Assembly (NCBI RefSeq): GCF_022458895.1
Contig: NZ_JAINFL010000009.1
Location: 62,001-126,000, forward strand
Source of the DNA: Roseihalotalea indica
GTDB lineage: Bacteria > Bacteroidota > Bacteroidia > Cytophagales > Cyclobacteriaceae
DNA: 64,000 bases
Direction: 5' to 3'
Position 1 is the first letter of the stretch, and each line of letters starts with the position of its first letter. Under the pieces are notes generated by a model. It was not told the DNA's origin. It was given only the letters and a program-made list of their open reading frames with translations, and did not search any database. The position numbers and the translations under genes are program-made. Shown one piece after another: positions 1-7,649 of this stretch.

Positions 1-252
1 CAGAACAAGATTCTGTTTGAGAAACTTAACTATGAGATCAACAGCCAGCAGGTAATGATCAAAGTCAATGCCCGGCAAGGCATGCCATTGAAGTGGGACA
101 TGATTAAAGATGCTCGTATTGGAAAAGACTATTTTCTTCTTATAGTGTCTAAGGCTCAGCTAGTTCATCTTCCTTTCCGCATCTTCAATACCGAAAATGA
201 GAAGAAGTTTGTAGAAACCATTCTGAAACGAAAAGGATACCTGAAATCCTGA
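1..252 (+). CDS. YcxB-like C-terminal domain protein (5' partial)
   Basis: The reading frame is open from the first base of the window and stops at TGA 250-252, so this is the C-terminal 83 residues of a gene that begins outside the window. The end reads like the C-terminal part of the YcxB family. It has a W-D-x-I segment, a beta strand that would sit against the membrane (YFLLIVSKAQLVHLPFR), and a final helix rich in E and K. YcxB proteins are small membrane proteins with two N-terminal helices and a soluble PH-like tail, and their function is unknown. An internal ATG at 55 also gives an open frame, but the coding continues upstream of it. The family assignment rests on pattern similarity only. 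Confidence 0.55.
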   Translation, partial: QNKILFEKLNYEINSQQVMIKVNARQGMPLKWDMIKDARIGKDYFLLIVSKAQLVHLPFRIFNTENEKKFVETILKRKGYLKS

Positions 253-270
253 TACCGACACGGCTCATTT

Positions 271-299
271 TTGGAAAGTCTGACTAAGAAATAGTTTTA
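271..299 (+). promoter_or_regulatory. Candidate Bacteroidota-type promoter for terC
   Basis: TTG at 271-273 is followed by an 18-nt spacer and TAGTTTTA at 292-299. This is one mismatch from the TAnnTTTG -7 element of the Bacteroidota housekeeping sigma factor. It lies 70 bp upstream of the terC ATG. The match is by eye, so moderate-to-low confidence. Confidence 0.35.
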
Positions 300-300
300 T

Positions 301-317
301 TTTGTGAGTATCACAAA
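301..317. promoter_or_regulatory. Perfect inverted repeat, candidate operator upstream of terC
   Basis: TTTGTGA-GTA-TCACAAA is a perfect 7-bp inverted repeat around a 3-bp centre. It lies immediately downstream of the candidate promoter and 52 bp before the terC start. The half-site TGTGA resembles the half-site of CRP/FNR-family regulators, but the 3-bp spacing is shorter than the 6 bp of classical CRP sites. The bound protein is unknown. Confidence 0.4.
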
Positions 318-368
318 CGAAACCAGAGTAAATACGTTGAACAACCGAATGTTGGTTAACGTAACTTT

Positions 369-1355
369 ATGCACAATAGCAACTTTATCTTAGCACAAAT
401 AGCCTCTTCCAGCCCCGACTCAACCGAGCATGTATCCATAGGAATCTGGTTGGGGTTTATCGGACTTCTCATTGTTCTTCTCTTAATAGACTTGAAACTG
501 GTGATGCGTAAACCTCACCAGATTAATACGAAAGAAGCGGCCTGGTACAGTGTGGCCTGGATTACTTTAGGTGTTTTATTTACTGGAGTAATATGGCTAT
601 GGCATGGAGGAGAGGCCGCATCTCAATATATTACTGGCTATCTGATTGAAAAGAGCCTGTCTATTGATAATGTGTTTCTGTGGGCTATGCTGTTTTCCTA
701 TTTCGCTGTACCTCCTAAGTTTCAGCATCGAGTGCTGTTCTGGGGGATCTTCGGCGCCTTAGTATTGCGGGCTGCTTTTATCTTTGGCGGTATTGCCCTA
801 CTGGAATCTATTCACTGGATTGTGTACGTCTTTGGAGCTATTTTGCTGTTTACGGCTTACCGCTTCTACACCCATCAGGAGGATCAAGCTGATGTTGGTA
901 ACAATGCAATGTTGCGGTGGGTCCGAAAATTCATTCCTCAGACCGAAGATTACCGGGGGGAACAATTTTTTGTAAAAGAACAGGGTAAACTCCTGGCTAC
1001 CCCTTTGTTTATTGTGTTAGTAACAATAGAGTTATCCGATATTCTATTTGCTGTAGATTCTGTCCCGGCTATTCTGGCCGTCACCCGCAACGAATTTCTG
1101 GTTTTCAGCTCCAATGCTTTTGCTATTCTAGGGTTGCGGGCTTTGTACTTTCTGCTGGCCGATATGCAGGGGCGCTTCCCCTACCTTAACCGTGGGTTGG
1201 CCATTATTTTAGGGTTTGTCGGGATAAAGTTTATTATTAGCGGCTGGTACGAGATTCCTACGGCTGCATCACTGGCTGTTATTGCCATCGTTATGACCGC
1301 TACCATTTTGCTTTCTCTCCGGGCCACCCGAAAGCAGTCTAAGCATATCGCTTAG
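369..1355 (+). CDS. TerC/Alx family integral membrane metal-efflux protein
   Basis: This 328-residue protein belongs to the TerC family of multi-pass membrane proteins linked to manganese export, metalation of secreted proteins and tellurite or pH stress. Hallmarks are the acidic residues within the helices: D41 in LLIDLKLV, the EKSLSIDNVF motif at 94-103, and IELSDILFAVDSVPAI at 220-235. The last two are the paired signature of the family. About eight hydrophobic helices are visible, with a basic cytoplasmic loop near residues 183-210. It stands alone, with a candidate promoter and a TTTGTGA/TCACAAA operator-like site upstream and a hairpin terminator downstream. The substrate cannot be deduced from sequence; Mn(II) is the best guess from characterised homologues. 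Confidence 0.9.
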   Translation: MHNSNFILAQIASSSPDSTEHVSIGIWLGFIGLLIVLLLIDLKLVMRKPHQINTKEAAWYSVAWITLGVLFTGVIWLWHGGEAASQYITGYLIEKSLSIDNVFLWAMLFSYFAVPPKFQHRVLFWGIFGALVLRAAFIFGGIALLESIHWIVYVFGAILLFTAYRFYTHQEDQADVGNNAMLRWVRKFIPQTEDYRGEQFFVKEQGKLLATPLFIVLVTIELSDILFAVDSVPAILAVTRNEFLVFSSNAFAILGLRALYFLLADMQGRFPYLNRGLAIILGFVGIKFIISGWYEIPTAASLAVIAIVMTATILLSLRATRKQSKHIA

Positions 1356-1384
1356 TTCTTTCATAGTTTTGTTCTTGAGCTAAT

Positions 1385-1413
1385 GGGTTAAAGCATTGGA
1401 TTTTAACCCTTTC
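1385..1413. terminator. Bidirectional hairpin terminator
   Basis: GGGTTAAA (1385-1392) pairs with TTTAACCC (1402-1409) across a 9-nt loop, and a TTTCTT tail follows. It sits between the convergent terC and M16 peptidase genes and can serve both. Confidence 0.6.
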
Positions 1414-2652
1414 TTATCGCTCTGCTTCGTAAAATAGCGTACTGCACTTTTCTGGCTGTAATAACGTTTGAGACAGCCGTTTCAGGTCATCCGTAGTGAC
1501 TGCCTGTATTCTGTTTGATTCTTCGTTAATCAGGTTCGGATCGCCCAGCAGGTTCGAGTAAGCAAGGTTCATAGCCCGGTTGAGCAATTCTATCTCGGAA
1601 AATATCAGAGTAGATTCCGCCTGGTTTTTCACCTTACGGAGTTCATCTTCTTCTACACTACCTTGTTGTACTTTCTGAATCACTTCATTTACTGCCTGGT
1701 CGGCCTCTTCCAGTGAAACACCTTCGTTGAGCTTGCCTTGAATGATAAGTAATCCTGGCTCAATAGAACCGGTAACATACGCATTGATAGAACTAAACAT
1801 AGGGTTTTCCTGTACCAGGCGAGTAAACAAGCGAGACGAGCGGCTTCGCCCTAGTACATCACTCACTAGGTCGGCAGTATGATAATCGGGGTGAGTCCGT
1901 CCGGGAATGGGGAATGCTTTGTATAAGCCATGAGCCGGAACATCTGCTTTTACCCATTTTTCTCGTTTCTCCAGCTGATCTGGTTCCTGAGGCAAGTCAC
2001 GGTGATATGGGTCGCCTGCCGGAATATCGCCAAACCACTTCTCAGCTAATCTTCGTACATCGTCTACTGTTACTTGTCCTGCTACCACCAGAATAGCATT
2101 ATTGGGCCGATAAAATTTGTAGAAAAAAGACTTTACGTCCTGCATGGTGGCATCTTCAATGTGGGAAATGTCCCGACCAATGGTTGGCCAGCGGTAGGGG
2201 TGGGTCTGGTACGCCAGCGCTTTCAGTTGCATCAGTGCATCACCGTAGGGCTGGTTGAGGTAATTTTGCTTATACTCTTCAATGACTACCTTCCGTTGCA
2301 CTTCCAGCACTTTAGGGTCAAAGGAAAGGCTTAGCATACGGTCTGATTCCAGCCAGAAAGCCGTTTCCAGGTTTGTGGCTGGTAGCGTTATATAATAATT
2401 GGTAATGTCAGGGTTGGTAAAAGCATTATTCTCACCACCTACTTTCTGCAAAGGTTCATCAAACATAGGAATATGCTGGGAGCCACCGAACATCAGGTGC
2501 TCGAACAGGTGGGCAAACCCGGTCTTATTCTCATCTTCATCTTTAGAGCCTACATTGTACAACACGTTCGTAGTGGCAATAGGGACCGAAGGATCAACAT
2601 GTACCAGTACCTGCAAACCATTATTTAAAGTAAACTTTTCAAATTCTATCAT
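1414..2652 (-). CDS. M16 family zinc metallopeptidase (processing peptidase/PqqL type)
   Basis: This 412-residue protein of the pitrilysin/insulinase-like M16 family acts on short peptides or processes proteins. The inverted zinc motif HxxEH is present as HLFEH about 50 residues from the start, within GFAHLFEHLMFGG. The downstream glutamate motif RKVVIEEY lies about 75 residues later. An N-terminal M16 domain is followed by a C-terminal M16_C domain, the usual half-barrel size for a single subunit. Bacteroidota often encode M16 proteins as an active and inactive pair; no partner is adjacent here. I chose the ATG at 2652 (MIEFEKFTLNNG), where homology to the family begins. A longer frame runs to 2679 without family similarity. 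Confidence 0.9.
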   Translation of the reverse strand: MIEFEKFTLNNGLQVLVHVDPSVPIATTNVLYNVGSKDEDENKTGFAHLFEHLMFGGSQHIPMFDEPLQKVGGENNAFTNPDITNYYITLPATNLETAFWLESDRMLSLSFDPKVLEVQRKVVIEEYKQNYLNQPYGDALMQLKALAYQTHPYRWPTIGRDISHIEDATMQDVKSFFYKFYRPNNAILVVAGQVTVDDVRRLAEKWFGDIPAGDPYHRDLPQEPDQLEKREKWVKADVPAHGLYKAFPIPGRTHPDYHTADLVSDVLGRSRSSRLFTRLVQENPMFSSINAYVTGSIEPGLLIIQGKLNEGVSLEEADQAVNEVIQKVQQGSVEEDELRKVKNQAESTLIFSEIELLNRAMNLAYSNLLGDPNLINEESNRIQAVTTDDLKRLSQTLLQPEKCSTLFYEAER

Positions 2653-2728
2653 AAGTACGTAATTTCGCGCCGGAGGCAAATGTTAACCATCTGCCTTTTA
2701 TTTCGTTATCTATGTAATGTCCCATAAA

Positions 2729-2763
2729 CGGTACTTATAAAACTTTGTTGAAGCGAAGTACCG
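2729..2763. promoter_or_regulatory. Inverted repeat in divergent promoter region
   Basis: CGGTACTT at 2729-2736 and AAGTACCG at 2756-2763 are perfect 8-bp arms 19 bp apart. They lie between the divergent M16 peptidase and the PiT-like gene. The feature could be an operator with two half-sites or an RNA hairpin in one leader. Confidence 0.35.
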
Positions 2764-2782
2764 ATAAATCTACTGAAGCTAT

Positions 2783-2794
2783 TCCGCTAGCGGA
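2783..2794. promoter_or_regulatory. 12-bp perfect palindrome
   Basis: TCCGCTAGCGGA is a perfect palindrome in the same divergent intergenic region, 20 bp from the preceding inverted repeat and 90 bp before the PiT-like start. It is a candidate binding site for a dimeric regulator; no assignment is possible. Confidence 0.3.
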
Positions 2795-2883
2795 TACGTC
2801 CATTCTATTAGTTTTTTTTCTCATGTGCATTATTGCTTATGCATAATTGCTATTATTGCGGGTAATTCTACCCAGAATGAACT

Positions 2884-4029
2884 ATGCCGAAGACCAAGAA
2901 CCAACCAAACAGCAGCCAGTTTCGTGAGCTAATTTACCAGTTTTTTGACCTTGTCAAAGAAGAGCGTAATTTCATTTTGCTGATTGGCATCCTGTTTTTT
3001 ATTGCCGGAGTCGTCTATCCTTATCCATCTGTGGCTATGTGGTTCGGATTTCTGGTGGCTGCTTACTCAGCCGTATCTAATGACAGTATTCAGACCCTGG
3101 GTACTTTTATAGCTTCTAATGCCGACCGTCGTTGGTATATACTCTGGCTCTATATCGGCGGCATATTTCTGGCAACCGTCACTATTGGCTGGTTTTTATA
3201 CGATGGTGGGGTTTCTTTCGGGCGATTGCGCACTACAGAAGGCGATGGATCGCTTTCCTTTCCTCAACCCGAAAGCTTCGTTTTTCTCCAGATTGCCGCC
3301 CCCATCTTTCTGCTAATACTAACCCGCCTGCGGATGCCGGTCTCTACTACTTTTCTGCTATTAAGCAGCTTTGCCGTGAGTCCGGGTGCAGTAGGTTCGG
3401 TGGTTTCTAAAAGCATTTCGGCCTACATACTGGCTTTTGGGCTAGGCTTTGTCGTATGGCTGCTGATCTCCAATATTACCCGCCGTTATTTTGTGGGCAA
3501 GCCCCACATCGGTTGGGCAGTAGCTCAATGGATTACCAGTGGCACATTGTGGTCTGTCTGGCTGATGCAGGACGCTGCTAATATTGCTATTTATTTACCC
3601 AGGTCGCTTAGTATAAGCCAGTTTCTGGGTTTTGCCTCTATTGTCTTTTTAGGGCTGGGGCTTATCTTTTACCTGAAAGGGGATAAGATCCAGGACATTG
3701 TTAATGAAAAGAGTGAGGTGACGGATATACGAGCTGCCACGATTATTGACTTTGTATACGCACTGATTCTCATCTATAAACTGACCATAAGCACCATTCC
3801 TATGAGCACCACTTGGGTATTTATCGGCCTGCTGGGCGGTCGGGAGTTAGGCATCCGGTTGCGGGAGCAGGTAAGTACAAAGGAGCGTAGGAAGCGCCTA
3901 CGAGGTGCTTTCCGGATGATTGGAAAAGACGTGGGGTTGGCGTCCATTGGGCTTATCGTTTCGGTCATGCTGGCTATGGCCGTAAATGAAGATTTCAGAG
4001 TGCAAGTTCTTGAATTCTTCAGGGGCTAG
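2884..4029 (+). CDS. Divergent PiT-like (phosphate permease superfamily) membrane protein
   Basis: This 381-residue polytopic membrane protein has about ten hydrophobic segments. It shows the internal-duplication pattern of PiT inorganic phosphate permeases. One half has SNDSIQTLG (65-73) followed by MPVSTTF (151-157), and the other has QDAANIA (229-235) followed by IPMSTTW (305-311). In canonical PiT proteins the equivalents are GANDVANA and PVSTTH. The ND and STT cores are kept but the flanks differ, so the ion may not be phosphate. A basic stretch (331-345) precedes a final helix. The gene begins after a divergent promoter region with two inverted repeats. Its 3' end overlaps the convergent gene by 11 bp. 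Function is inferred only from the motif arrangement. Confidence 0.6.
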   Translation: MPKTKNQPNSSQFRELIYQFFDLVKEERNFILLIGILFFIAGVVYPYPSVAMWFGFLVAAYSAVSNDSIQTLGTFIASNADRRWYILWLYIGGIFLATVTIGWFLYDGGVSFGRLRTTEGDGSLSFPQPESFVFLQIAAPIFLLILTRLRMPVSTTFLLLSSFAVSPGAVGSVVSKSISAYILAFGLGFVVWLLISNITRRYFVGKPHIGWAVAQWITSGTLWSVWLMQDAANIAIYLPRSLSISQFLGFASIVFLGLGLIFYLKGDKIQDIVNEKSEVTDIRAATIIDFVYALILIYKLTISTIPMSTTWVFIGLLGGRELGIRLREQVSTKERRKRLRGAFRMIGKDVGLASIGLIVSVMLAMAVNEDFRVQVLEFFRG

Positions 4030-5032
4030 CGAATACATCCAGTAATTTTGTTCTTTGAGGTGAGAGAATCTGTAAATGGTTCTCCTGCCATATCATTTCT
4101 ACAAAAGAAACATCCGCCGGAAGCAAAAATACATTTGGTACGGGGTTAGCTTTCAAGTCACTAAGCACCAGGTCTACCAAATCTGGTATAGTTTTGATTG
4201 GAGAAGGGGCGTGAAGTACTACGAAAGTATCAGGCGCTATTCTTTTCCAAAATTGCTTTTTAGGCATTTTTTGAGCTCTTGCTACTACTAGGATGCTCTT
4301 TTGAGTTAGAGAGTAGATAGTTGCTGGTTCGGGAGTAAGGTTGAACAGATACTGAATATCACGGGTAATCTCTCCACCGATAACTAACGGTATAATACGT
4401 CCGTTTTCAGCAATGGACGATTGCCAGTTTCTCAGCCATTGCCGCCAGACTTCCTCGGTTGTAAGTTGTGACAAACCTTCCACGAGCACAAAATCACGGG
4501 GCTCCTGAGCGGTATTTTGACAAAATTGGCTCCATTTTTGAATTGATTGACTCATTAGGGGAGAGGTCCAGTAGGCTTTCCACGGGTGAGCTTCTTCAGA
4601 AAGCGTGGAAAACCACATACGCGGACTGATGCCTTCATCTTCGGCAATGACAAAGTAATAGCGAGTATCAGGTTGTAGATGTTCTATCTGGCAGAAGTAG
4701 TTTTCCATTCCCTGATGAAAGAAGGAGGCTGTTAACCGAGACTGAAAAGCATAAGCGGAGGTATCCTGACCGTGATCAATGGTATCATAATAAACTCGCT
4801 GAGTGTCGGGGCAACCACCGATTAGCTCCCACCCAATACTAACCGAAGTGGCTGGTTTCTCATTGAGGATCAGGCGATAATGCTGTGTCATTCCTTTTGC
4901 AGTAGGAGCAAAGAGCAACAGGATTCCACCAAGATTTATCAGAAAATGGAATATTTTTCTTGAGGAATAATAGTATCTGCGATAACAATTTCGTAACATT
5001 AAGTTAACAATTTGGTAACATTGACTTAACAT
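4019..5032 (-). CDS. Exported protein with FN3-like (purple acid phosphatase N-terminal-type) domain
   Basis: This 337-residue protein has a basic, hydrophobic N-terminus ending in LLLFAPTAKG, a probable signal peptide of about 47 residues. A beta-sandwich follows (about 50-155) with the hallmarks of the FN3-like domain that precedes metallophosphatase domains: TSVSIGWE, a VYYDT strand, IEHLQPDTRYYF and MWFST. The rest (155-337) lacks the GD/GNH metal motifs of a phosphatase, so no enzyme activity is claimed. The start is uncertain. The ATG at 5032 lies within 22-bp tandem repeats that look regulatory, and the ATG at 4999 (MLRNCYRR) also keeps the signal peptide. It is convergent with the PiT-like gene, with an 11-bp overlap. 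Confidence 0.55.
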   Translation of the reverse strand: MLSQCYQIVNLMLRNCYRRYYYSSRKIFHFLINLGGILLLFAPTAKGMTQHYRLILNEKPATSVSIGWELIGGCPDTQRVYYDTIDHGQDTSAYAFQSRLTASFFHQGMENYFCQIEHLQPDTRYYFVIAEDEGISPRMWFSTLSEEAHPWKAYWTSPLMSQSIQKWSQFCQNTAQEPRDFVLVEGLSQLTTEEVWRQWLRNWQSSIAENGRIIPLVIGGEITRDIQYLFNLTPEPATIYSLTQKSILVVARAQKMPKKQFWKRIAPDTFVVLHAPSPIKTIPDLVDLVLSDLKANPVPNVFLLPADVSFVEMIWQENHLQILSPQRTKLLDVFASP

Positions 5033-5044
5033 TTACGTAATATA
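4979..5044. repeat. Three tandem imperfect 22-bp direct repeats
   Basis: Units at 4979-5000, 5001-5022 and 5023-5044 share a TAACAATTT-n-GTAACATT core. Units 1 and 2 match at 18 of 22 positions, and units 2 and 3 at 15 of 22. A 22-bp period is two turns of B-DNA, as expected for cooperative binding of a regulator to one face. The repeats cover the start of the minus-strand exported-protein gene and lie just before the plus-strand small gene at 5069. Confidence 0.5.
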
Positions 5045-5068
5045 ACTTCTAACGAAAATAAATTTACC

Positions 5069-5212
5069 ATGAAAACCCCTTACGAACACCGCGCAAAATA
5101 TGGTTTTCATTATTTGGTTTTTGGAAAACCATCTAAGCGCGCCCGATTACTTTACTGGTGGTTACTAGGATTATTCCTGACGATGAACATCGCCTATATT
5201 TTGGTATCTTAG
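5069..5212 (+). CDS. Small single-pass membrane protein (47 aa), unknown
   Basis: An ATG frame encodes 47 residues. A basic N-terminal half (KTPYEHRAKYG, KPSKRARL) is followed by one hydrophobic helix (LLYWWLLGLFLTMNIAYILV). The positive-inside rule predicts a cytoplasmic N-terminus. The gene follows the 22-bp tandem repeats and ends in TAG, overlapping the convergent amidohydrolase by 4 bp. I do not recognise the family. Supports are the membrane-protein composition, its position between two other genes, and the same stop arrangement at a second small gene (13299-13412). It could still be a chance frame. Confidence 0.45.
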   Translation: MKTPYEHRAKYGFHYLVFGKPSKRARLLYWWLLGLFLTMNIAYILVS

Positions 5213-6405
5213 TGGCCCGATTGAAGCTCTGCGAGTGTTAACCAACTCATCAAACCCGGTCCCACTTCTAAGGCATGTTCGTCTATGTCAAAGGTAGGAG
5301 TATGTACTGAAGAAGTGATGCCCCGGGCCTCATTACCTGTGCCTAACCTATAAAAACACGCATCAACGTGGTGGGTGTAGTATGCAAAATCCTCAGCGGC
5401 CATCCACAGATCAAGATCTACAACATTTTCTTCGCCTAAGTAGTCAATGGCATAGTCTTGCGCCCGACGAGTAAGTTCGGGGTTATTTTGCAGAAATGGG
5501 TAACCTACTTTAATATCAATATCGCAGGAACCGCCCATACTTTCAGCTATTCCGGTAGCAATCTGTTTAATTTTCTGATGGGCTTTATGTCGCCACTCTT
5601 CGTTAAGAGTGCGGAAGGTCCCTTCTATATGCACCTCATTAGGGATAACATTGGTAGCACCGGGAGCAATAATCTTCCCGAAAGATAGCACTGAGGGTAT
5701 CTTTGGATTAGCAAAACGGCTGATCACCTGTTGTAAGCTTACCAGCATTTGAGCAGTGATCATGACTGGGTCTATATTCTTCTCAGGCATAGCCGCATGA
5801 CCGCCCTTGCCTTTTACGGTAATATAAATCTCGTCGGCACTAGCCATATACATTCCTTCCCGAAACCCTACTTTCCCTACTGGGAGATGAGGCAGCACAT
5901 GTTGCCCCAGCATATAGTTAGGAGCCGGGTTTTCCAGCACGCCCTCTTTAATCATCAGCGAAGCACCGCCGGGGAATCGCTCTTCCCCGGGTTGAAAGAT
6001 CAGTTTTACCGTTCCTTCAAATTCATCCTTTAGCTGCTGTAAGATATAAGCAGTACCTAGCAATGATGATGTGTGCACATCGTGCCCGCAGGCATGCATA
6101 ACTCCTTTGTTCTGAGATTTATAAGGAACATCGTTAGCCTCGTTAATGGGCAGGGCATCCATGTCGGCTCGCAAAGCAATTGTTTTACTTTCAGGGTTTT
6201 TCCCCTTAATTAATGCGACCACTCCGGTGTCAGCAACTCCTTCCTGCGGTGACAGGCCAAAAGAGGTAAGGGTCTCAGCTACAAAACGAGCCGTATCATA
6301 CTCCTGAAACGAAAGTTCGGGGTTCTGATGTAAGTGACGGCGGTATTGTACTACCTGATGTACTTGTTCTTTAGCTAATGACTGAATCCGTTCTCGCAGC
6401 GACAT
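5209..6405 (-). CDS. M20 family amidohydrolase (N-acyl-amino acid/hippurate hydrolase type)
   Basis: This 398-residue cytoplasmic enzyme of the M20D branch hydrolyses N-acyl amino acids. The metal site is visible as MHACGHDVHT (about 101-110), GEERFPGG (about 138-145), a GQH motif (about 167) and AAEDFAYY (about 347-354). A lid/dimerisation domain (KGKGGHAAMPEKNIDPV, about 198-214) separates the two catalytic parts. Length and motif order are normal for the family. It is the first gene of a minus-strand run that continues, after a 35-bp gap, from the SPOR gene upstream. The natural substrate is not predictable; relatives act on N-acetyl, hippuryl or auxin conjugates. Confidence 0.9.
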   Translation of the reverse strand: MSLRERIQSLAKEQVHQVVQYRRHLHQNPELSFQEYDTARFVAETLTSFGLSPQEGVADTGVVALIKGKNPESKTIALRADMDALPINEANDVPYKSQNKGVMHACGHDVHTSSLLGTAYILQQLKDEFEGTVKLIFQPGEERFPGGASLMIKEGVLENPAPNYMLGQHVLPHLPVGKVGFREGMYMASADEIYITVKGKGGHAAMPEKNIDPVMITAQMLVSLQQVISRFANPKIPSVLSFGKIIAPGATNVIPNEVHIEGTFRTLNEEWRHKAHQKIKQIATGIAESMGGSCDIDIKVGYPFLQNNPELTRRAQDYAIDYLGEENVVDLDLWMAAEDFAYYTHHVDACFYRLGTGNEARGITSSVHTPTFDIDEHALEVGPGLMSWLTLAELQSGH

Positions 6406-6440
6406 AATAGTAATAGTCAGGAATAAAAAAAGGTGAAAGG

Positions 6441-6989
6441 CTACTCTACTGCTCGGAAAGTGGCAGGTATGGGTAGCACATTAGGAAAAACTTCTTTGAG
6501 GGCACTATAGTCTTGTTGGGCCTCTAAGCGGCTTGCGTATTCGCCCACACGTACCCGGTAAACTGTGTTAAACTGAATTTTAGGGTCGGCATCGGGAAGA
6601 GCTTCATATACTTTAAGCTTGGCTTCATTGGCCTGCTCCCGACTGTCTCCAGTATATACTTGCAGGGTAAAACCTTGATACTCATTCTTTTCCCGGTTGA
6701 TATTATCAACTTCAGAAAAATATTCATCCATTTCCTCAGTTACTGCATTAGGAGTATTAAGCGAAGAAGCTACGGCTAGCTGACGTTCAGGATTTAGCTC
6801 TACGTCATTGTCTCCTTCTTCTGATGAGGAGGGGCGAGCTAGCGAGTCAGCATACTGAATGCGGTACTGGCTGATGTCCTCTTCATAGGTTTCATTTCCT
6901 TGAGTACTGATGGTTTTAGTGGGCGCACAGTGTTGAAAAAGGAACGCTGCGCTGGCCAAATAGAAAAAAATAGTGGCTATACGTTTCAT
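6441..6989 (-). CDS. SPOR domain-containing exported protein
   Basis: This 182-residue protein begins MKRIATIFFYLASAAFLFQHC, a signal sequence with a cysteine that may be lipidated, although the LFQHC box is not canonical. An acidic, low-complexity spacer follows. The C-terminus is a SPOR domain: GFTLQVYTGDSREQANEAK, then VYRVRVGEYASRLEAQ. SPOR domains bind denuded peptidoglycan and often mark cell-division or envelope proteins. I chose the ATG at 6989, because the longer frame to 7007 would start at TTG. It lies 35 bp upstream of the amidohydrolase and downstream of the PepSY gene on the same strand. Confidence 0.75.
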   Translation of the reverse strand: MKRIATIFFYLASAAFLFQHCAPTKTISTQGNETYEEDISQYRIQYADSLARPSSSEEGDNDVELNPERQLAVASSLNTPNAVTEEMDEYFSEVDNINREKNEYQGFTLQVYTGDSREQANEAKLKVYEALPDADPKIQFNTVYRVRVGEYASRLEAQQDYSALKEVFPNVLPIPATFRAVE

Positions 6990-7054
6990 AAACAGTCTAC
7001 AGTTCAATCGCCAAAAGTAGGGCTTTCTAAAGTTAAGTGCTACACTCTAAACGA

Positions 7055-7594
7055 TTAAACGGTGGATTTGTGTTTTCTTTTTCGCTTTCGTATTTGTTTG
7101 GGCCCCCACCACATCCAACCACCGGTCAGGGAAACCAGCAGTAAACCGGCGCCCAGGGCGTTCATAGACCAAAGTTTAAACGTATCGCTAAGAATGGAAC
7201 CATCATGTACCTGCTCAATCCAGTCGGAGTGACGGCGCGCGATAGAGAGTACCTGACCAGAGTAGCCATCAACCTGCACTTCCCAGTAACTATCCAGTAA
7301 TACTTTCACAACCCCTTTCTGAGGGCGTACATCCAGACGGTCAATCTGCAGGTTTTGTCCAGGATAGGCTTCTTCGAAAGCATCCAGGGCAATTTGATTA
7401 ATCTGGGTAATACTCAACCAGGGCTGATCATTGGCCGGAGCAGACTGCGTGGGTGGTTGGAGAAAGTCAACATTTTTTTTCCAGGCCAGTAGGAGACCGG
7501 TCAAACTACTAATGAGAACAAATACCAGTAGACTTACCCCCACCCAGCGGTGCCACTGGCGAAAGGCGCGTAAGCTGCGCACCATTTTTTGCAT
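7055..7594 (-). CDS. PepSY-associated membrane helix protein
   Basis: This 179-residue protein opens with FRQWHRWVGVSLLVFVLISSLTG, the characteristic first helix of PepSY-associated (iron-reductase-like) membrane proteins. A periplasmic PepSY-type domain (about 60-135) contains VQVDGYSGQVLSIARR, and a second helix (LGAGLLLVSLTGGWMWW) is followed by a basic tail. Full PepSY_TM proteins have four helices and about 400 residues, so this is the short, two-helix form. The HRW and WMWWGP histidine/tryptophan pattern suggests a heme-linked or redox role, which is inference. It is in a minus-strand run with the SPOR gene. Confidence 0.75.
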   Translation of the reverse strand: MQKMVRSLRAFRQWHRWVGVSLLVFVLISSLTGLLLAWKKNVDFLQPPTQSAPANDQPWLSITQINQIALDAFEEAYPGQNLQIDRLDVRPQKGVVKVLLDSYWEVQVDGYSGQVLSIARRHSDWIEQVHDGSILSDTFKLWSMNALGAGLLLVSLTGGWMWWGPKQIRKRKRKHKSTV

Positions 7595-7649
7595 AGTATT
7601 TCTTAATGACTTCTTCTAATATCCAAAAATTAAAAATAGAACCAAAGGT

